Shown: piece after piece, positions 8,759-17,156 of the stretch
Layout of the letters: every line of letters starts with the position of its first letter
Position numbering within the stretch: position 1 is the first letter of the stretch
NCBI GenBank assembly: GCA_937906945.1
Contig: CALCUE010000026.1
Span: 124,001 to 188,000, forward strand
Source: an uncultured Clostridia bacterium
Lineage (GTDB): Bacteria > Bacillota > Clostridia > Oscillospirales > Ruminococcaceae
DNA length: 64,000 bases
Direction: 5' to 3'
Translations under genes and position numbers: made by a program
Notes under the pieces: model-generated
Database searches by the model: none
What the model was told of the DNA's origin: nothing
What the model saw: the letters and a program-made list of their open reading frames with translations, nothing else

Positions 8759-9867
8759 CAACCCATTCCTCCCTGCGCTATTAAAAGAATGGCGATAGAA
8801 AAAATAAACAGAACGGCCAGAAGCACCAACATAGCTAATAGAATAGAAATCGCCGAGGAAGCCGCCGAAAAAAGGCCACGTAATTTTCGGTTATCCATCA
8901 TACCGAGAACAGATTCCCCAATCATAAGGCAGATTCTCCACGACAAAACGTTCAAAAGCTGCGGAAGGAAAAGAACCGCCGTCACGACGAGCGCATACGT
9001 TCCCAAAACGTTTTTGGTTAGGATCAAACAGCTTTGGACTGTTGTCAACGTATCCGCGACCGCTCCACCGACAATGGGAATACCGCTTCCCACCATAAAG
9101 CGAACCGCTTTGGAGCTCAGCCGATCCGTCGAGGATCCGATCAAAGTGCCAAGTCCCAATACTCCGGAAAAAAGAGCGGTTATCAAACCAAGAGTCCAAA
9201 TAATTCCATTTTTTACGGAACGGGTCAGATCATCCCATTGGATCGGAGCGATGGCTCCGGCTACGCAAAGAGCCATATACATACTGACAAAAGGCACCAA
9301 CAGGCCGGAAAACACCTGAGAAACAACGGTAACCATCCCTAAGACAAGGGTATGGTAACCGGAAACGGTCACGACCTGGCCACACGCCGCCAAAGTGGAA
9401 GCGTAAATCGGAACAAAACTGAGCATAAACCCACAGCATTCCTTGATCATTTTTTCCGCAGAGCGAATGACGTCCAGAAGCGGAAACAGAATAATGGTCG
9501 ATAAAACCAACATTCCCACGATTTGGCAAGCCATATCGGTGTCTTCCTCTTTGTCTTCCAGACATTGTAAAATCATACAAAGAATTCCGGTCACCAGAAA
9601 AGAAAGGACCGCACGAAAGGGTTCTTTCCCTTTTTTGAGCACAGCGTTTCCGATCTCTTTCAGAATATCCGTAACGGAAAGATTCTCCAAAGTATCCATC
9701 GAAAGATCCGATAGCCCGATTTCATCTAGAATATGAAGCGTCTCTTTGGAAAGTGACGCGGAGAGATCTTTTTCATTAAGTATTTCTTCCGGTAAGTCAT
9801 ATCGAAATCCGCAAAGAAAAAGCCAACCAGCTAAAACTAAAATAAGGATAATCGTCTTCTTTTTCAT
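8758..9867 (-). CDS. spoIIIAE: Stage III sporulation protein AE
   Basis: About 369 residues: an N-terminal signal or anchor segment, an extracytoplasmic stretch of about 80 residues, then about seven or eight membrane helices. This is the largest polytopic subunit of the SpoIIIA complex. The frame opens at 9879, but the ATG at 9867 overlaps the spoIIIAD stop as ATGA and begins MKKKTIILILVL, so it is preferred. Confidence 0.93.
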   Translation of the reverse strand: MKKKTIILILVLAGWLFLCGFRYDLPEEILNEKDLSASLSKETLHILDEIGLSDLSMDTLENLSVTDILKEIGNAVLKKGKEPFRAVLSFLVTGILCMILQCLEDKEEDTDMACQIVGMLVLSTIILFPLLDVIRSAEKMIKECCGFMLSFVPIYASTLAACGQVVTVSGYHTLVLGMVTVVSQVFSGLLVPFVSMYMALCVAGAIAPIQWDDLTRSVKNGIIWTLGLITALFSGVLGLGTLIGSSTDRLSSKAVRFMVGSGIPIVGGAVADTLTTVQSCLILTKNVLGTYALVVTAVLFLPQLLNVLSWRICLMIGESVLGMMDNRKLRGLFSAASSAISILLAMLVLLAVLFIFSIAILLIAQGGMG

Positions 9868-10256
9868 AGTCCGACCCATGTTTTAATCAAATCCAACCAT
9901 TCCGAAAACAACGGTAAAGCCGTAATTAAAACGGAAATCTTCCCCATCAGATCCACTTTTCCGGCTAAGGAATTTTCTCCAAAGTCCTGACAGGTTTGCA
10001 TCGTGAGCTTTGTAATCATTCCGATCCCAAAACATTGCAGAAGAATGGCATAATGTTCTTTCTGAGCGTTAGAGAACGTCATCCAGCGCTCCAATTCCCC
10101 GAAAACGTCCCGAAGCGGCGTCAAAATATATAAAAAGAAAAGAAGCCCTGCCGCGACCGATACGCCAAACGCGTATTCCGGTTTATATTGACGAAGCAGA
10201 AGAATAGCCGCCAAAGAAAAAATCGCCATTCCCGCTATGGACAGCATCTCTTTCAT
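9864..10256 (-). CDS. spoIIIAD: Stage III sporulation protein AD
   Basis: 130-residue membrane protein with three or four helices, matching SpoIIIAD in size and in the motif CFGIGMITKLTMQTCQDFGE. It overlaps spoIIIAC and spoIIIAE by four bases each, so translation is likely coupled. Confidence 0.92.
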   Translation of the reverse strand: MKEMLSIAGMAIFSLAAILLLRQYKPEYAFGVSVAAGLLFFLYILTPLRDVFGELERWMTFSNAQKEHYAILLQCFGIGMITKLTMQTCQDFGENSLAGKVDLMGKISVLITALPLFSEWLDLIKTWVGL

Positions 10257-10447
10257 AACTGAAAAACAGATTTGACGGTATCAAAAAGATTGCCGATCTC
10301 GCCAATGAGCATCATGAGCACAGCAATAAGTCCGGCGAGTGTTGTCATCATAGCCTGTTCTTCTCGTCCGGAACGAATAAGCACCTGATTGAGCACCGCC
10401 ACAAGAATTCCCACCGCGGCAATCTTAAAAATCATATCCACATCCAT
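10253..10447 (-). CDS. spoIIIAC: Stage III sporulation protein AC
   Basis: 64-residue protein with two membrane helices (IFKIAAVGILVAVLNQVLI and MTTLAGLIAVLMMLI), the expected size and pattern for SpoIIIAC. Confidence 0.92.
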   Translation of the reverse strand: MDVDMIFKIAAVGILVAVLNQVLIRSGREEQAMMTTLAGLIAVLMMLIGEIGNLFDTVKSVFQL

Positions 10448-10459
10448 AGCAATTCTCCT

Positions 10460-10954
10460 TTATAAGAGGATGACTGAGAGAAAAAGACCGCCTAAAACGC
10501 CCAGACTTTGAAAAAGTTTCACTTTCTGACGAATCGGCTCGTCCAATATCTGATACCGATTTCGGATATTTTCCCGATAAAACCGAATTTTTTCTATTTG
10601 TTCTTCCGCCGAGCTCTTTCCTAAAATTGAAAAAGTGTAACGTATATTCTCGATTACTGTTGGATCTCTTCCGAACAGAAAACCAAACTCCCCCATGTTG
10701 AAAGAAAGGTCTCCGTCTTTCAGGCTTTTTTCCATTTGCGCCAAGATAGCCGCTTGATCATGGCTCGCTGTAGCTTTTAACTGATGAAAAATTTCATGAA
10801 TGGTCTGTCTTCCGTTTTCTAAACCGGTCAGTATCGTTGTAAGTATAGCTTCGGCGTTTTTTATTTTTTTCAGTTCAGACAGACATTGCCGTCCAACCTC
10901 CCAACCTATTCCGCCGGATGCCGCTAATATCAAAAGAATTCCCAGTATTTTCAT
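10460..10954 (-). CDS. spoIIIAB: Stage III sporulation protein AB
   Basis: About 164 residues with membrane segments at both ends (KILGILLILAASGGIGWEVG and SLGVLGGLFLSVILL) around a helical cytoplasmic domain. The N-terminus resembles SpoIIIAB, whose fold is related to GspF-type secretion platforms. The frame opens at 10981 inside spoIIIAA, but the ATG at 10954 follows GGGAG and starts the hydrophobic segment at once. Confidence 0.9.
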   Translation of the reverse strand: MKILGILLILAASGGIGWEVGRQCLSELKKIKNAEAILTTILTGLENGRQTIHEIFHQLKATASHDQAAILAQMEKSLKDGDLSFNMGEFGFLFGRDPTVIENIRYTFSILGKSSAEEQIEKIRFYRENIRNRYQILDEPIRQKVKLFQSLGVLGGLFLSVILL

Positions 10955-10958
10955 CTTT

Positions 10959-11861
10959 TTATATCTCCCTGATTTCCGCAATCTGACAATTTCTATTTAG
11001 CGTAATCAGCCAATGAAAAATATTTTTCTGCCGCATCGGTTCAAAAATATCTTTTGTCAAAAGTTCCGAATAGTTTTCGGCGTGCATGGTCGCTATTATT
11101 GCAACTCCACTTTTCATGGCGTGAAAACAGGATCTTAAATCCTCCTCATCACCAAACTCATCACATAAAATAATATCGGGCGACATAGAACGAACAGCGG
11201 AAAGAATTCCATCGCTCTTTTTATAACCGTTCAGTACATCGCAGGAAACACCGAGATCAAAACCGGTAATGCCGTGGACCATTCCGGCGATCTCCATCCG
11301 TTCATCCACAACACAGAGATGTTTTTCCCCGTTGCTCAGTTGTCTCACAATATCCCGAAGCAACGTCGTTTTTCCGCTTCCCGGAGGACCGATGATCAGA
11401 ATTCCCCGCAACTTTTGAGGATCAATGGTCTGAAAAACCGCGTCAGCACAACCTTTGATTTCATGGGACAGTCGAAGATTGATGGATGAGATATCTTTGA
11501 CATGAATGATCTCTCCTTTTTCATAAACAGCGGTTCCGCATATTCCGGCTCGATAGCCTCCTTCAATCGTAAGGTATCCCTGAGAAATTTCCTGCTTATA
11601 GGAATGAACGGAATGTTCACAAAGGCTAAGAAAAATATCCTGGATTTCTTCCTGAGAAAAAAAATCCCTTTCACTTTCCGCAGAACAGGGTTTGCCGTTT
11701 TTGGAAAGGAATTCGCTGTGACCGTGGTAAACGGCCTGTATGGGCCTATTGACTGCAAAGCGTAATTCCTTTGCCTTACTCAGCTGTTTCCATTCTGCGC
11801 CTTTTAGAGCTGTTTCCGCCGTCTTCCCAAGATGAGAAAAAAGGATCTCCGACTTTTCCAT
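10959..11861 (-). CDS. spoIIIAA: Stage III sporulation protein AA, secretion-type ATPase
   Basis: About 300-residue mother-cell ATPase related to type II/IV secretion ATPases. The Walker A motif is GPPGSGKTT and a Walker B-like acidic stretch is DIILCDEFGDEED. First gene of the operon. A GTG at 11870 also opens the frame, but the ATG at 11861 is preceded by AAGGCGGTG at good spacing. The sigma-E promoter lies immediately upstream. Confidence 0.95.
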   Translation of the reverse strand: MEKSEILFSHLGKTAETALKGAEWKQLSKAKELRFAVNRPIQAVYHGHSEFLSKNGKPCSAESERDFFSQEEIQDIFLSLCEHSVHSYKQEISQGYLTIEGGYRAGICGTAVYEKGEIIHVKDISSINLRLSHEIKGCADAVFQTIDPQKLRGILIIGPPGSGKTTLLRDIVRQLSNGEKHLCVVDERMEIAGMVHGITGFDLGVSCDVLNGYKKSDGILSAVRSMSPDIILCDEFGDEEDLRSCFHAMKSGVAIIATMHAENYSELLTKDIFEPMRQKNIFHWLITLNRNCQIAEIREI

Positions 11862-11882
11862 ATTTTTCACCGCCTTTGCCTC

Positions 11883-11912
11883 ATCCTATGAAGACTTGTC
11901 CGATAATATGAC
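11883..11912 (-). promoter_or_regulatory. Sigma-E promoter of spoIIIA
   Basis: Minus strand: GTCATATT, 14 bases, CATAGGAT. This matches the Bacillus sigma-E consensus (about rTCATATT / CATACAAT) at the right spacing. The transcript would start about 15 bases before the spoIIIAA Shine-Dalgarno site. Confidence 0.85.
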
Positions 11913-11917
11913 AACAA

Positions 11918-11950
11918 AAAAGCACCCGCTTTTTATAAGCAGGTGCTTTT
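11918..11950 (-). terminator. Terminator of ligA
   Basis: Inverted repeat AAAAGCACC / GGTGCTTTT with an inner GCTT/AAGC stem, ending in six T residues on the minus strand, 15 bases after the ligA stop. It is symmetrical enough to work in both directions. Confidence 0.85.
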
Positions 11951-11964
11951 CATTAAATGTCATA

Positions 11965-13950
11965 TCAGGAATGGAGCATTTGCAGAAATTCTTCCTGACT
12001 GATAACGGGGATTCCCAAGGCTTGCGCTTTGGTCAATTTGCTTCCGGCCTCTTCCCCCGCCAGAACGTAGGTGGTTTTTTTGGATACCGAGGAAGAGACT
12101 TTTCCGCCATTAGCAAGAATCATTTCGCCGGCTTCCGACCTTGTCATATCCGGAAGCGTTCCGGTAAGCACAAAGGTCATATTCTCAAAAAGGCCGGTTG
12201 ACGCTCGTTTTTCCGCTTTCATAGAAAGACCGTATTCACGAAGTCTTTCCATCAGTTTTTTGGACTGCGGAAGAGAAAAATAATCGACGACCGAACCGGC
12301 GATCACCTCACCCAAACCATTGATCGAACTGATTTCCTCAAAAGACGCTTCCATGAGGGCATCCATGGTTTCAAATTGCTGCGCCAGAATATCCGCCGTT
12401 TTTTGACCAACATTCCGAATACCAAGAGCGTAAACTAAACGGGAAAGTCCCGCGTTTTTCGATTTTTCGATGGAGGCAATGAGATTCTCCGCGGATTTTT
12501 CGCCCATGCGCTCAATAGAAGCGACATCATCCGCTTTGATCGCGTAAATATCCGGCTGAGAATGGATCAATCCATTCTCCACCAACGCCGAAAGCACCGC
12601 CGGACCCATACCGTCGATATCCATGGCATCCCTACTGGCGAAATGGATCAGATTTCGCAAAAGTTGCGCTGGACAGTCAGGATTGGGACAGCGAAGAACG
12701 GCTTCATCATTTTCACGGACCGCTTTTGTACCACAAACAGGACAAAATTCCGGGAGTTGGAAAATCCCCTCATTGGGGCCTTTTTCCGAAAGCGCTACCA
12801 CTTCCGGAATGATTTCACCGGCTTTTCGAACAATAATTTTGTCTCCCACATTGATATGTTTGGTGTCAATAAAATCCTGGTTATGCAAAACCGCTCGGGA
12901 TACACTGGTTCCGGCCAACTGGATCGGCTCAAAAACCGCGACCGGCGTTATGGCTCCCGTCCGCCCGATCTGTGTCTCGATGGAAAGAAGGGTCGTTATT
13001 TTTTCTTCCGGAGGATATTTGAATGCGACCGCCCATTTGGGATATTTGGCCGTAGCGCCAAGCTGTTCCCGATCCGATAAATCGTTGACTTTAATAACAG
13101 CGCCGTCAATATCAAAGGTATAATTTTCCCGGTTATCTCCAATAAAGCGGATGTTCTCGACAGCGTCTTCAATTTTAGAATATCTATGATAAGAGACAGA
13201 AACAGGAAAACCAAGGCTCTTGACAAAATCCAGCGTCTCGCTGTGGCTTTGGAACGTCCGTCCCTCGCACTGTTGGATATTAAAAATGAAAATATCCATT
13301 TTGCGTTTAGCGCTGATTTTCGGATCCTTCTGCCGCAGAGAACCGGCGGCAGCGTTCCTCGGGTTTTTAAAAGGCTTTTCTCCGGAAAGCTCCTGTGCCT
13401 CCACAAGCTCCCGGAACGTCTCTTTAGAGATATAGACTTCCCCACGAAGCTCCAGATAGGAGATATCCGGACAATGGATTTTTTTCGGAATGGAGGCAAT
13501 CGTGAGAAGGTTGTGGGTCACGTCCTCTCCAGTAAAACCGTCTCCACGGGTGGATCCACGGAAAAAGACGCCATTTCGATATTCCAGAGACACCGAAAGG
13601 CCATCGATTTTCGGCTCAACTACATATTCGGGATGTGGAACAACGCTTCTGACTCGTTCATCAAATTCATAAAGCTCTTCAAAGCTGAAAACATCCTGCA
13701 GACTGGCCATCTGAACCGGATGGACCACCGGCTCAAACTTCAAAGAAGCGCTGCCGCCAACCTTTTGGGTCGGAGAATCCTCCGTGCGAAGCTCCGGAAA
13801 AGCTTCCTCAAGATCCAACAGCTCGTGATAAAGCAAATCATATTCATAATCATCCAACTCCGGGCTGTCCAGATCATAATACAGACGGCTGTGATAACGA
13901 ACCAAATCCCGAAGTTCCTGAATTCTTTTTTCCGCGGCGGCTTTTTCCAT
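11965..13950 (-). CDS. ligA: NAD-dependent DNA ligase
   Basis: 661 residues, full length. It seals nicks during replication and repair using NAD. Order of parts: Ia domain with the YYDLDSPELDDYEYD stretch, adenylation domain with catalytic Lys114 in KIDG, OB-fold, a four-cysteine zinc finger (CPVC...CPNPDC), helix-hairpin-helix repeats, and a BRCT domain beginning NMTFVLTGTLPDMTRSEA. Monocistronic, between its own promoter and terminator. Confidence 0.96.
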   Translation of the reverse strand: MEKAAAEKRIQELRDLVRYHSRLYYDLDSPELDDYEYDLLYHELLDLEEAFPELRTEDSPTQKVGGSASLKFEPVVHPVQMASLQDVFSFEELYEFDERVRSVVPHPEYVVEPKIDGLSVSLEYRNGVFFRGSTRGDGFTGEDVTHNLLTIASIPKKIHCPDISYLELRGEVYISKETFRELVEAQELSGEKPFKNPRNAAAGSLRQKDPKISAKRKMDIFIFNIQQCEGRTFQSHSETLDFVKSLGFPVSVSYHRYSKIEDAVENIRFIGDNRENYTFDIDGAVIKVNDLSDREQLGATAKYPKWAVAFKYPPEEKITTLLSIETQIGRTGAITPVAVFEPIQLAGTSVSRAVLHNQDFIDTKHINVGDKIIVRKAGEIIPEVVALSEKGPNEGIFQLPEFCPVCGTKAVRENDEAVLRCPNPDCPAQLLRNLIHFASRDAMDIDGMGPAVLSALVENGLIHSQPDIYAIKADDVASIERMGEKSAENLIASIEKSKNAGLSRLVYALGIRNVGQKTADILAQQFETMDALMEASFEEISSINGLGEVIAGSVVDYFSLPQSKKLMERLREYGLSMKAEKRASTGLFENMTFVLTGTLPDMTRSEAGEMILANGGKVSSSVSKKTTYVLAGEEAGSKLTKAQALGIPVISQEEFLQMLHS

Positions 13951-13986
13951 AAAAAGTCCTCCTGTATGAACCGATTTAATAAATAT

Positions 13987-14014
13987 AGTATAGCATTTTT
14001 TCCGTTTTAATCAA
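13987..14014 (-). promoter_or_regulatory. Sigma-A promoter for ligA
   Basis: Minus strand: TTGATT, 16 bases, TATACT, about 35 bases before the ligA start. Confidence 0.6.
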
Positions 14015-14094
14015 CGGAAAGCGTAAAAAAATTCCCGAAAGAGTGGAACGGTTTTCTTAGAAAGCAATAAAATAAAAGAAAAGGAGGTAATCTT

Positions 14095-14688
14095 ATGAAA
14101 AAACAGATTCGACGACGTTTTTTTATTTTTTCCCTTTTAGTACTAATGGTCCTCCTGCTTTTTGTGTCATTCGGTCCGGCAATGAAAGCTCTCGTTCGTG
14201 TCCGGCTTCGTTTCCGAGCGACCGAAATCATCCAAAACGCGATTATGGAAGAATTGGAGAATGGTCGGGAACTTTTAGAAAACGCCGTAACAATGCAAAA
14301 ATCCGATAACGGAAAAGTCACTTCCCTTGTGGCAAACAGTTATCTTTTTTCCATTATAAAAGAAAAAATCACCCAAAAGCTTTTGGATGATTTTTCCGAT
14401 ATTCGGCTCTGCAAAACGGAAATCCCAATTTTTATCGATCTTTTTCCGGAAAATTCGCTTACCATTCCTTTTCGTTTTCGCGTAATCGGCGTTCCAACAG
14501 CGGAAATTCACGGTCTTTTATCGTCTTACGGCATCAATCAGACCCATTATCAGATTCTTTTGTCGTATTCGGTGGAGATTGCTGCGCTTTTTCCCTTCTC
14601 CTCGCTTTCCGAAACTGTCTCGGATGACATCATTCTGACTGAAATTGTCTTTTCCGGCGAAATTCCCAACGCAGTATGGAACCGGTAA
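14095..14688 (+). CDS. yunB: Sporulation protein YunB
   Basis: 197-residue protein with one N-terminal membrane segment (about residues 11-28), then an outer domain with the YunB pattern RATEIIQNAIMEELENG and GKVTSLVANSYLFSIIKEKITQKL. YunB is a sigma-E-controlled protein of unknown biochemistry needed for proper spores in Bacillus. Somewhat shorter than the Bacillus homologue. The AAGGAGG site is well placed. No clear sigma-E promoter was found upstream. Its stop lies 15 bases from the stop of the convergent next gene, with no terminator visible between them. Confidence 0.85.
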   Translation: MKKQIRRRFFIFSLLVLMVLLLFVSFGPAMKALVRVRLRFRATEIIQNAIMEELENGRELLENAVTMQKSDNGKVTSLVANSYLFSIIKEKITQKLLDDFSDIRLCKTEIPIFIDLFPENSLTIPFRFRVIGVPTAEIHGLLSSYGINQTHYQILLSYSVEIAALFPFSSLSETVSDDIILTEIVFSGEIPNAVWNR

Positions 14689-14703
14689 AAAGCAATATGG
14701 ATT

Positions 14704-15228
14704 TTACCGATTCAAGACCGTCATTTGCATTCCTTCCATAAGGTCCAGCGTCTCCGCCTTCAATTTTTCATCTCTCGCGGCAACACAAAGTGCGTCGATG
14801 ATCATTTCCGCCTCCGGCTGCGCTGTTTTCAGAAGCACCGCGTTAGCCAAGACCCCGACATCCAAATAGACACCGCAAAGCTCGATCTGGTCATAGCCAC
14901 GGTTCAGCGCCATCATCGCAAGATCAAAACTTCCGAAAGTGTGCTTGCCGATAGTCATGGCGTCCTTACATACTTCCGCCGTTTTTCCATAAAGTCTCCA
15001 GCCCTCTGTTCCATTCTGACAATGGATCACCGGTTGTTTTTTTCCTTCCTGCATTTCCGGATAAGCCGGGCCATGGGTGTCCATCGTATAGATGATGTCC
15101 GCGCCTTCGGCACGATAAGCTTCCACTTTTTCAGCAATAGCTCCGTCAATTTGTTTGGAAAATTCGGAACCGAGGCTTCCCACAACAAAATCATTTTGAT
15201 AATCCACAACGACCAACAGTTTATTCAT
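14704..15228 (-). CDS. Isochorismatase-fold cysteine hydrolase homologue without the catalytic cysteine
   Basis: 174 residues with the nicotinamidase/isochorismatase fold. The family's Asp9 (VVVDYQNDF), the metal-site Asp50 and His52 (TMDTH), the HC..GTEGW stretch and Lys95 (IGKHTFGS) are all present. The nucleophile loop, usually VCTDICV, reads Val-Tyr-Leu-Asp-Val-Gly-Val: the cysteine position is Gly125 (GGG codon). The frame is otherwise intact, so the protein is probably folded but unable to use thiol catalysis; a binding or regulatory role is possible. It follows the asparaginase gene by 31 bases, probably in one operon. Confidence 0.85.
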   Translation of the reverse strand: MNKLLVVVDYQNDFVVGSLGSEFSKQIDGAIAEKVEAYRAEGADIIYTMDTHGPAYPEMQEGKKQPVIHCQNGTEGWRLYGKTAEVCKDAMTIGKHTFGSFDLAMMALNRGYDQIELCGVYLDVGVLANAVLLKTAQPEAEMIIDALCVAARDEKLKAETLDLMEGMQMTVLNR

Positions 15229-15259
15229 CCATTTTCCTCTTTCCTAAAATGAAATTATT

Positions 15260-16261
15260 TTAAGCGTCCAATTCGCCGCAAAGGTCCACTTCCATCAATT
15301 CTTTGATTTTTTCTTTAGAATAGCCGCAGCTAAAGAGATAATACAGCTTTGCGACAGCGGCCTCCGTGGTCATATCTTTGCCGCTGACGGCTCCCTTTAA
15401 GCAATTACTGGCAGCATATGTGCCGATACTGACGTGTCCGATAGGACATTGAGAGCAAACAACGACGACCGCTCCCTTTTCATCCGCCTTTTTAATGATT
15501 TTTTCCAAGGCCGAACAATAATTCGGTACGTTGCCGGCTCCAAAGGCCTCCAAAACGACACCGGTCAATTTTTCCGTAATAATAGGTTCAAAAAGTTCAA
15601 TTTGTATTCCCGGGAAAATTTTAATGACACCGACCGGTTCCTCCGTAAGTTCTTTGAGCACCGGGACAAGATCATTTTTCTTTTTGAGCACGGCGTCCCT
15701 GTATTTAATGGTAATTCCGGCCTCGGCCAGATGCGGATAGTTCGGGGAATCGAAAGCGATAAAAGTATCGGCGGAAACCTTGACCGCACGGTTCCCTCTG
15801 AGAAGCTTTCCCGCGAAATAGAGACAGACTTCCGATACCTCATCCGACGCCGCAATCATCATGGACGCGATCAAATTATCTTTGGCGTCGCTTCGGATTT
15901 CGCCAAGAGGGATTTGCGATCCGGTCAAAATGATCGGCTTCTGCAGATTTTGAAGAATAAACGAGAGCGCCGAAGCGGTATAGGCCATCGTATCCGTCCC
16001 ATGAAGAATAACAAATCCATCGTATTCATCCCGATGCTCAAAAATGGTCCTTCCCATCCGATTCCATTCGTTGACGGTTATATCCGATGAATCCAGAAGC
16101 GGAGAAAATTCGATGACATCATAATCCGGTAATTCCGGTGACGAAAAGTCGCTGATTTTTGCCATCATATCGACGAATGGCTCATTTCCCGGTTTATAAC
16201 CGTCAGCGGTTCTCTCCATTCCGATCGTTCCGCCGGTATAAATAATACAGATTCGTTTCAT
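15260..16261 (-). CDS. ansA: Asparaginase
   Basis: 333-residue type I bacterial L-asparaginase, hydrolysing asparagine to aspartate and ammonia. Catalytic motifs YTGGTIGM (N-terminus) and LHGTDTMAYTASALSF are intact. No signal peptide, so it is cytoplasmic. The start has GGGAG. It heads a two-gene operon with the isochorismatase-like gene; both families handle amide substrates. Confidence 0.92.
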   Translation of the reverse strand: MKRICIIYTGGTIGMERTADGYKPGNEPFVDMMAKISDFSSPELPDYDVIEFSPLLDSSDITVNEWNRMGRTIFEHRDEYDGFVILHGTDTMAYTASALSFILQNLQKPIILTGSQIPLGEIRSDAKDNLIASMMIAASDEVSEVCLYFAGKLLRGNRAVKVSADTFIAFDSPNYPHLAEAGITIKYRDAVLKKKNDLVPVLKELTEEPVGVIKIFPGIQIELFEPIITEKLTGVVLEAFGAGNVPNYCSALEKIIKKADEKGAVVVVCSQCPIGHVSIGTYAASNCLKGAVSGKDMTTEAAVAKLYYLFSCGYSKEKIKELMEVDLCGELDA

Positions 16262-16291
16262 AAAAATCTCCCAAAAGAATGGTTTGGTTTT

Positions 16292-16320
16292 ATTCTACCA
16301 CAAAATTTCTCTCCGGTAAA
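16292..16320 (-). promoter_or_regulatory. Sigma-A promoter for the asparaginase operon
   Basis: Minus strand: TTTACC, 17 bases, TAGAAT with a TG extension, about 35 bases before the asparaginase start. Confidence 0.5.
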
Positions 16321-16330
16321 CGGGATATAT

Positions 16331-16365
16331 AAAAAAAGAACAGTAAACCGATCGGCTTACTGTTC
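16331..16365 (-). terminator. Terminator of the tRNA operon
   Basis: Inverted repeat GAACAGTAA...TTTACTGTTC (16338-16365) followed by seven T residues on the minus strand, just after the tRNA-Cys 3' end. Confidence 0.85.
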
Positions 16366-16368
16366 TCC

Positions 16369-16443
<75 letters not shown>

Positions 16444-16447
16444 ATAT

Positions 16448-16478
16448 ATTTTACGCCCCAAAACATGGGGCGTAAAAT
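16448..16478 (-). repeat. Perfect inverted repeat between tRNA-Gly and tRNA-Cys
   Basis: A 12-bp perfect stem (ATTTTACGCCCC and its complement) with a seven-base loop fills the spacer between two tRNAs. There is no U-tract after it. It could be a processing signal or a weak, AT-flanked terminator. Confidence 0.7.
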
Positions 16479-16479
16479 C

Positions 16480-16555
16480 TGGAGCGGGTTACGAGGCTTG
16501 AACTCGCTACCTCGACCTTGGCAAGGTCGCGCTCTACCAGATGAGCTAAACCCGC
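16480..16555 (-). tRNA. tRNA-Gly (GCC)
   Basis: 76 bases with CCA encoded. Acceptor GCGGGTT/AACCCGC; anticodon loop TTGCCAA (anticodon GCC). Confidence 0.96.
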
Positions 16556-16558
16556 AAA

Positions 16559-16634
16559 TGGTGCCTTCGGTCGGAATCGAACCAACGACACGGGGATTTT
16601 CAGTCCCCTGCTCTACCAACTGAGCTACAAAGGC
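16559..16634 (-). tRNA. tRNA-Phe (GAA)
   Basis: 76 bases with CCA encoded. Acceptor GCCTTTG/CGAAGGC with one G-U pair; anticodon loop CTGAAAA (anticodon GAA). Confidence 0.96.
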
Positions 16635-16661
16635 ATCTTGCGTCTCTCGACGACGTTTGAT

Positions 16662-16690
16662 ATTATACTATGATTTTTCGGAAATGTCAA
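16662..16690 (-). promoter_or_regulatory. Consensus promoter for the tRNA operon
   Basis: Minus strand: TTGACA, 17 bases, TATAAT, an exact sigma-A consensus about 28 bases before tRNA-Phe. Confidence 0.9.
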
Positions 16691-16721
16691 CCATTTAGAA
16701 AGATTTTTTAGAAATATTTTT

Positions 16722-17156
16722 TCAGTTCACAATACAATATTCTTCCAGAATCGCTACCGTCTTTTTACCGATTCCATCCACGCTCAAAAGATCGCTGATT
16801 TTCACGATCGTTCCTCTCTGTCTCCGATAGTCAATAATTTTCTGTGCCATGACCGGACCAATGTTGGGAATTTTCTGCAATTCCTCTTTCGTCGCTGTGT
16901 TGATCAAAATCGGAAAATCTTCGGCGTTTTCCATACCCGAATAAAGCGATAAATCCTTGTTTACCTCTATTTCCGACGATAGAATTTCCTCATAGTCCGG
17001 CTTTGTATAATCAAATCCCGGCGTCATAAAAATGAAAAAGAAAACCAAAAGGAACATAAAAACGATGCAGGCCATCAGCATAACAACTTCGACCCGACTC
17101 GCTTCCACCACTTTGATTTTTACTTTTTCCTCCGAAGTTTGATTCTCTTCATCCAT
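16722..17156 (-). CDS. ComEA-like helix-hairpin-helix protein
   Basis: About 144 residues: a short cytoplasmic N-terminus, one membrane segment (VVMLMACIVFMFLLVFFFIF), then an outer ComEA-type domain ending in two HhH motifs (INTATKEELQKIPNIGPVMAQKIIDYR and SDLLSVDGIGKKTVAILE). This domain binds DNA without sequence preference; in competent bacteria ComEA holds incoming DNA. No comEC lies nearby. The ATG at 17156 has GGAGG seven bases upstream and is preferred to 17177. It overlaps the HAD gene by eight bases. Confidence 0.82.
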   Translation of the reverse strand: MDEENQTSEEKVKIKVVEASRVEVVMLMACIVFMFLLVFFFIFMTPGFDYTKPDYEEILSSEIEVNKDLSLYSGMENAEDFPILINTATKEELQKIPNIGPVMAQKIIDYRRQRGTIVKISDLLSVDGIGKKTVAILEEYCIVN

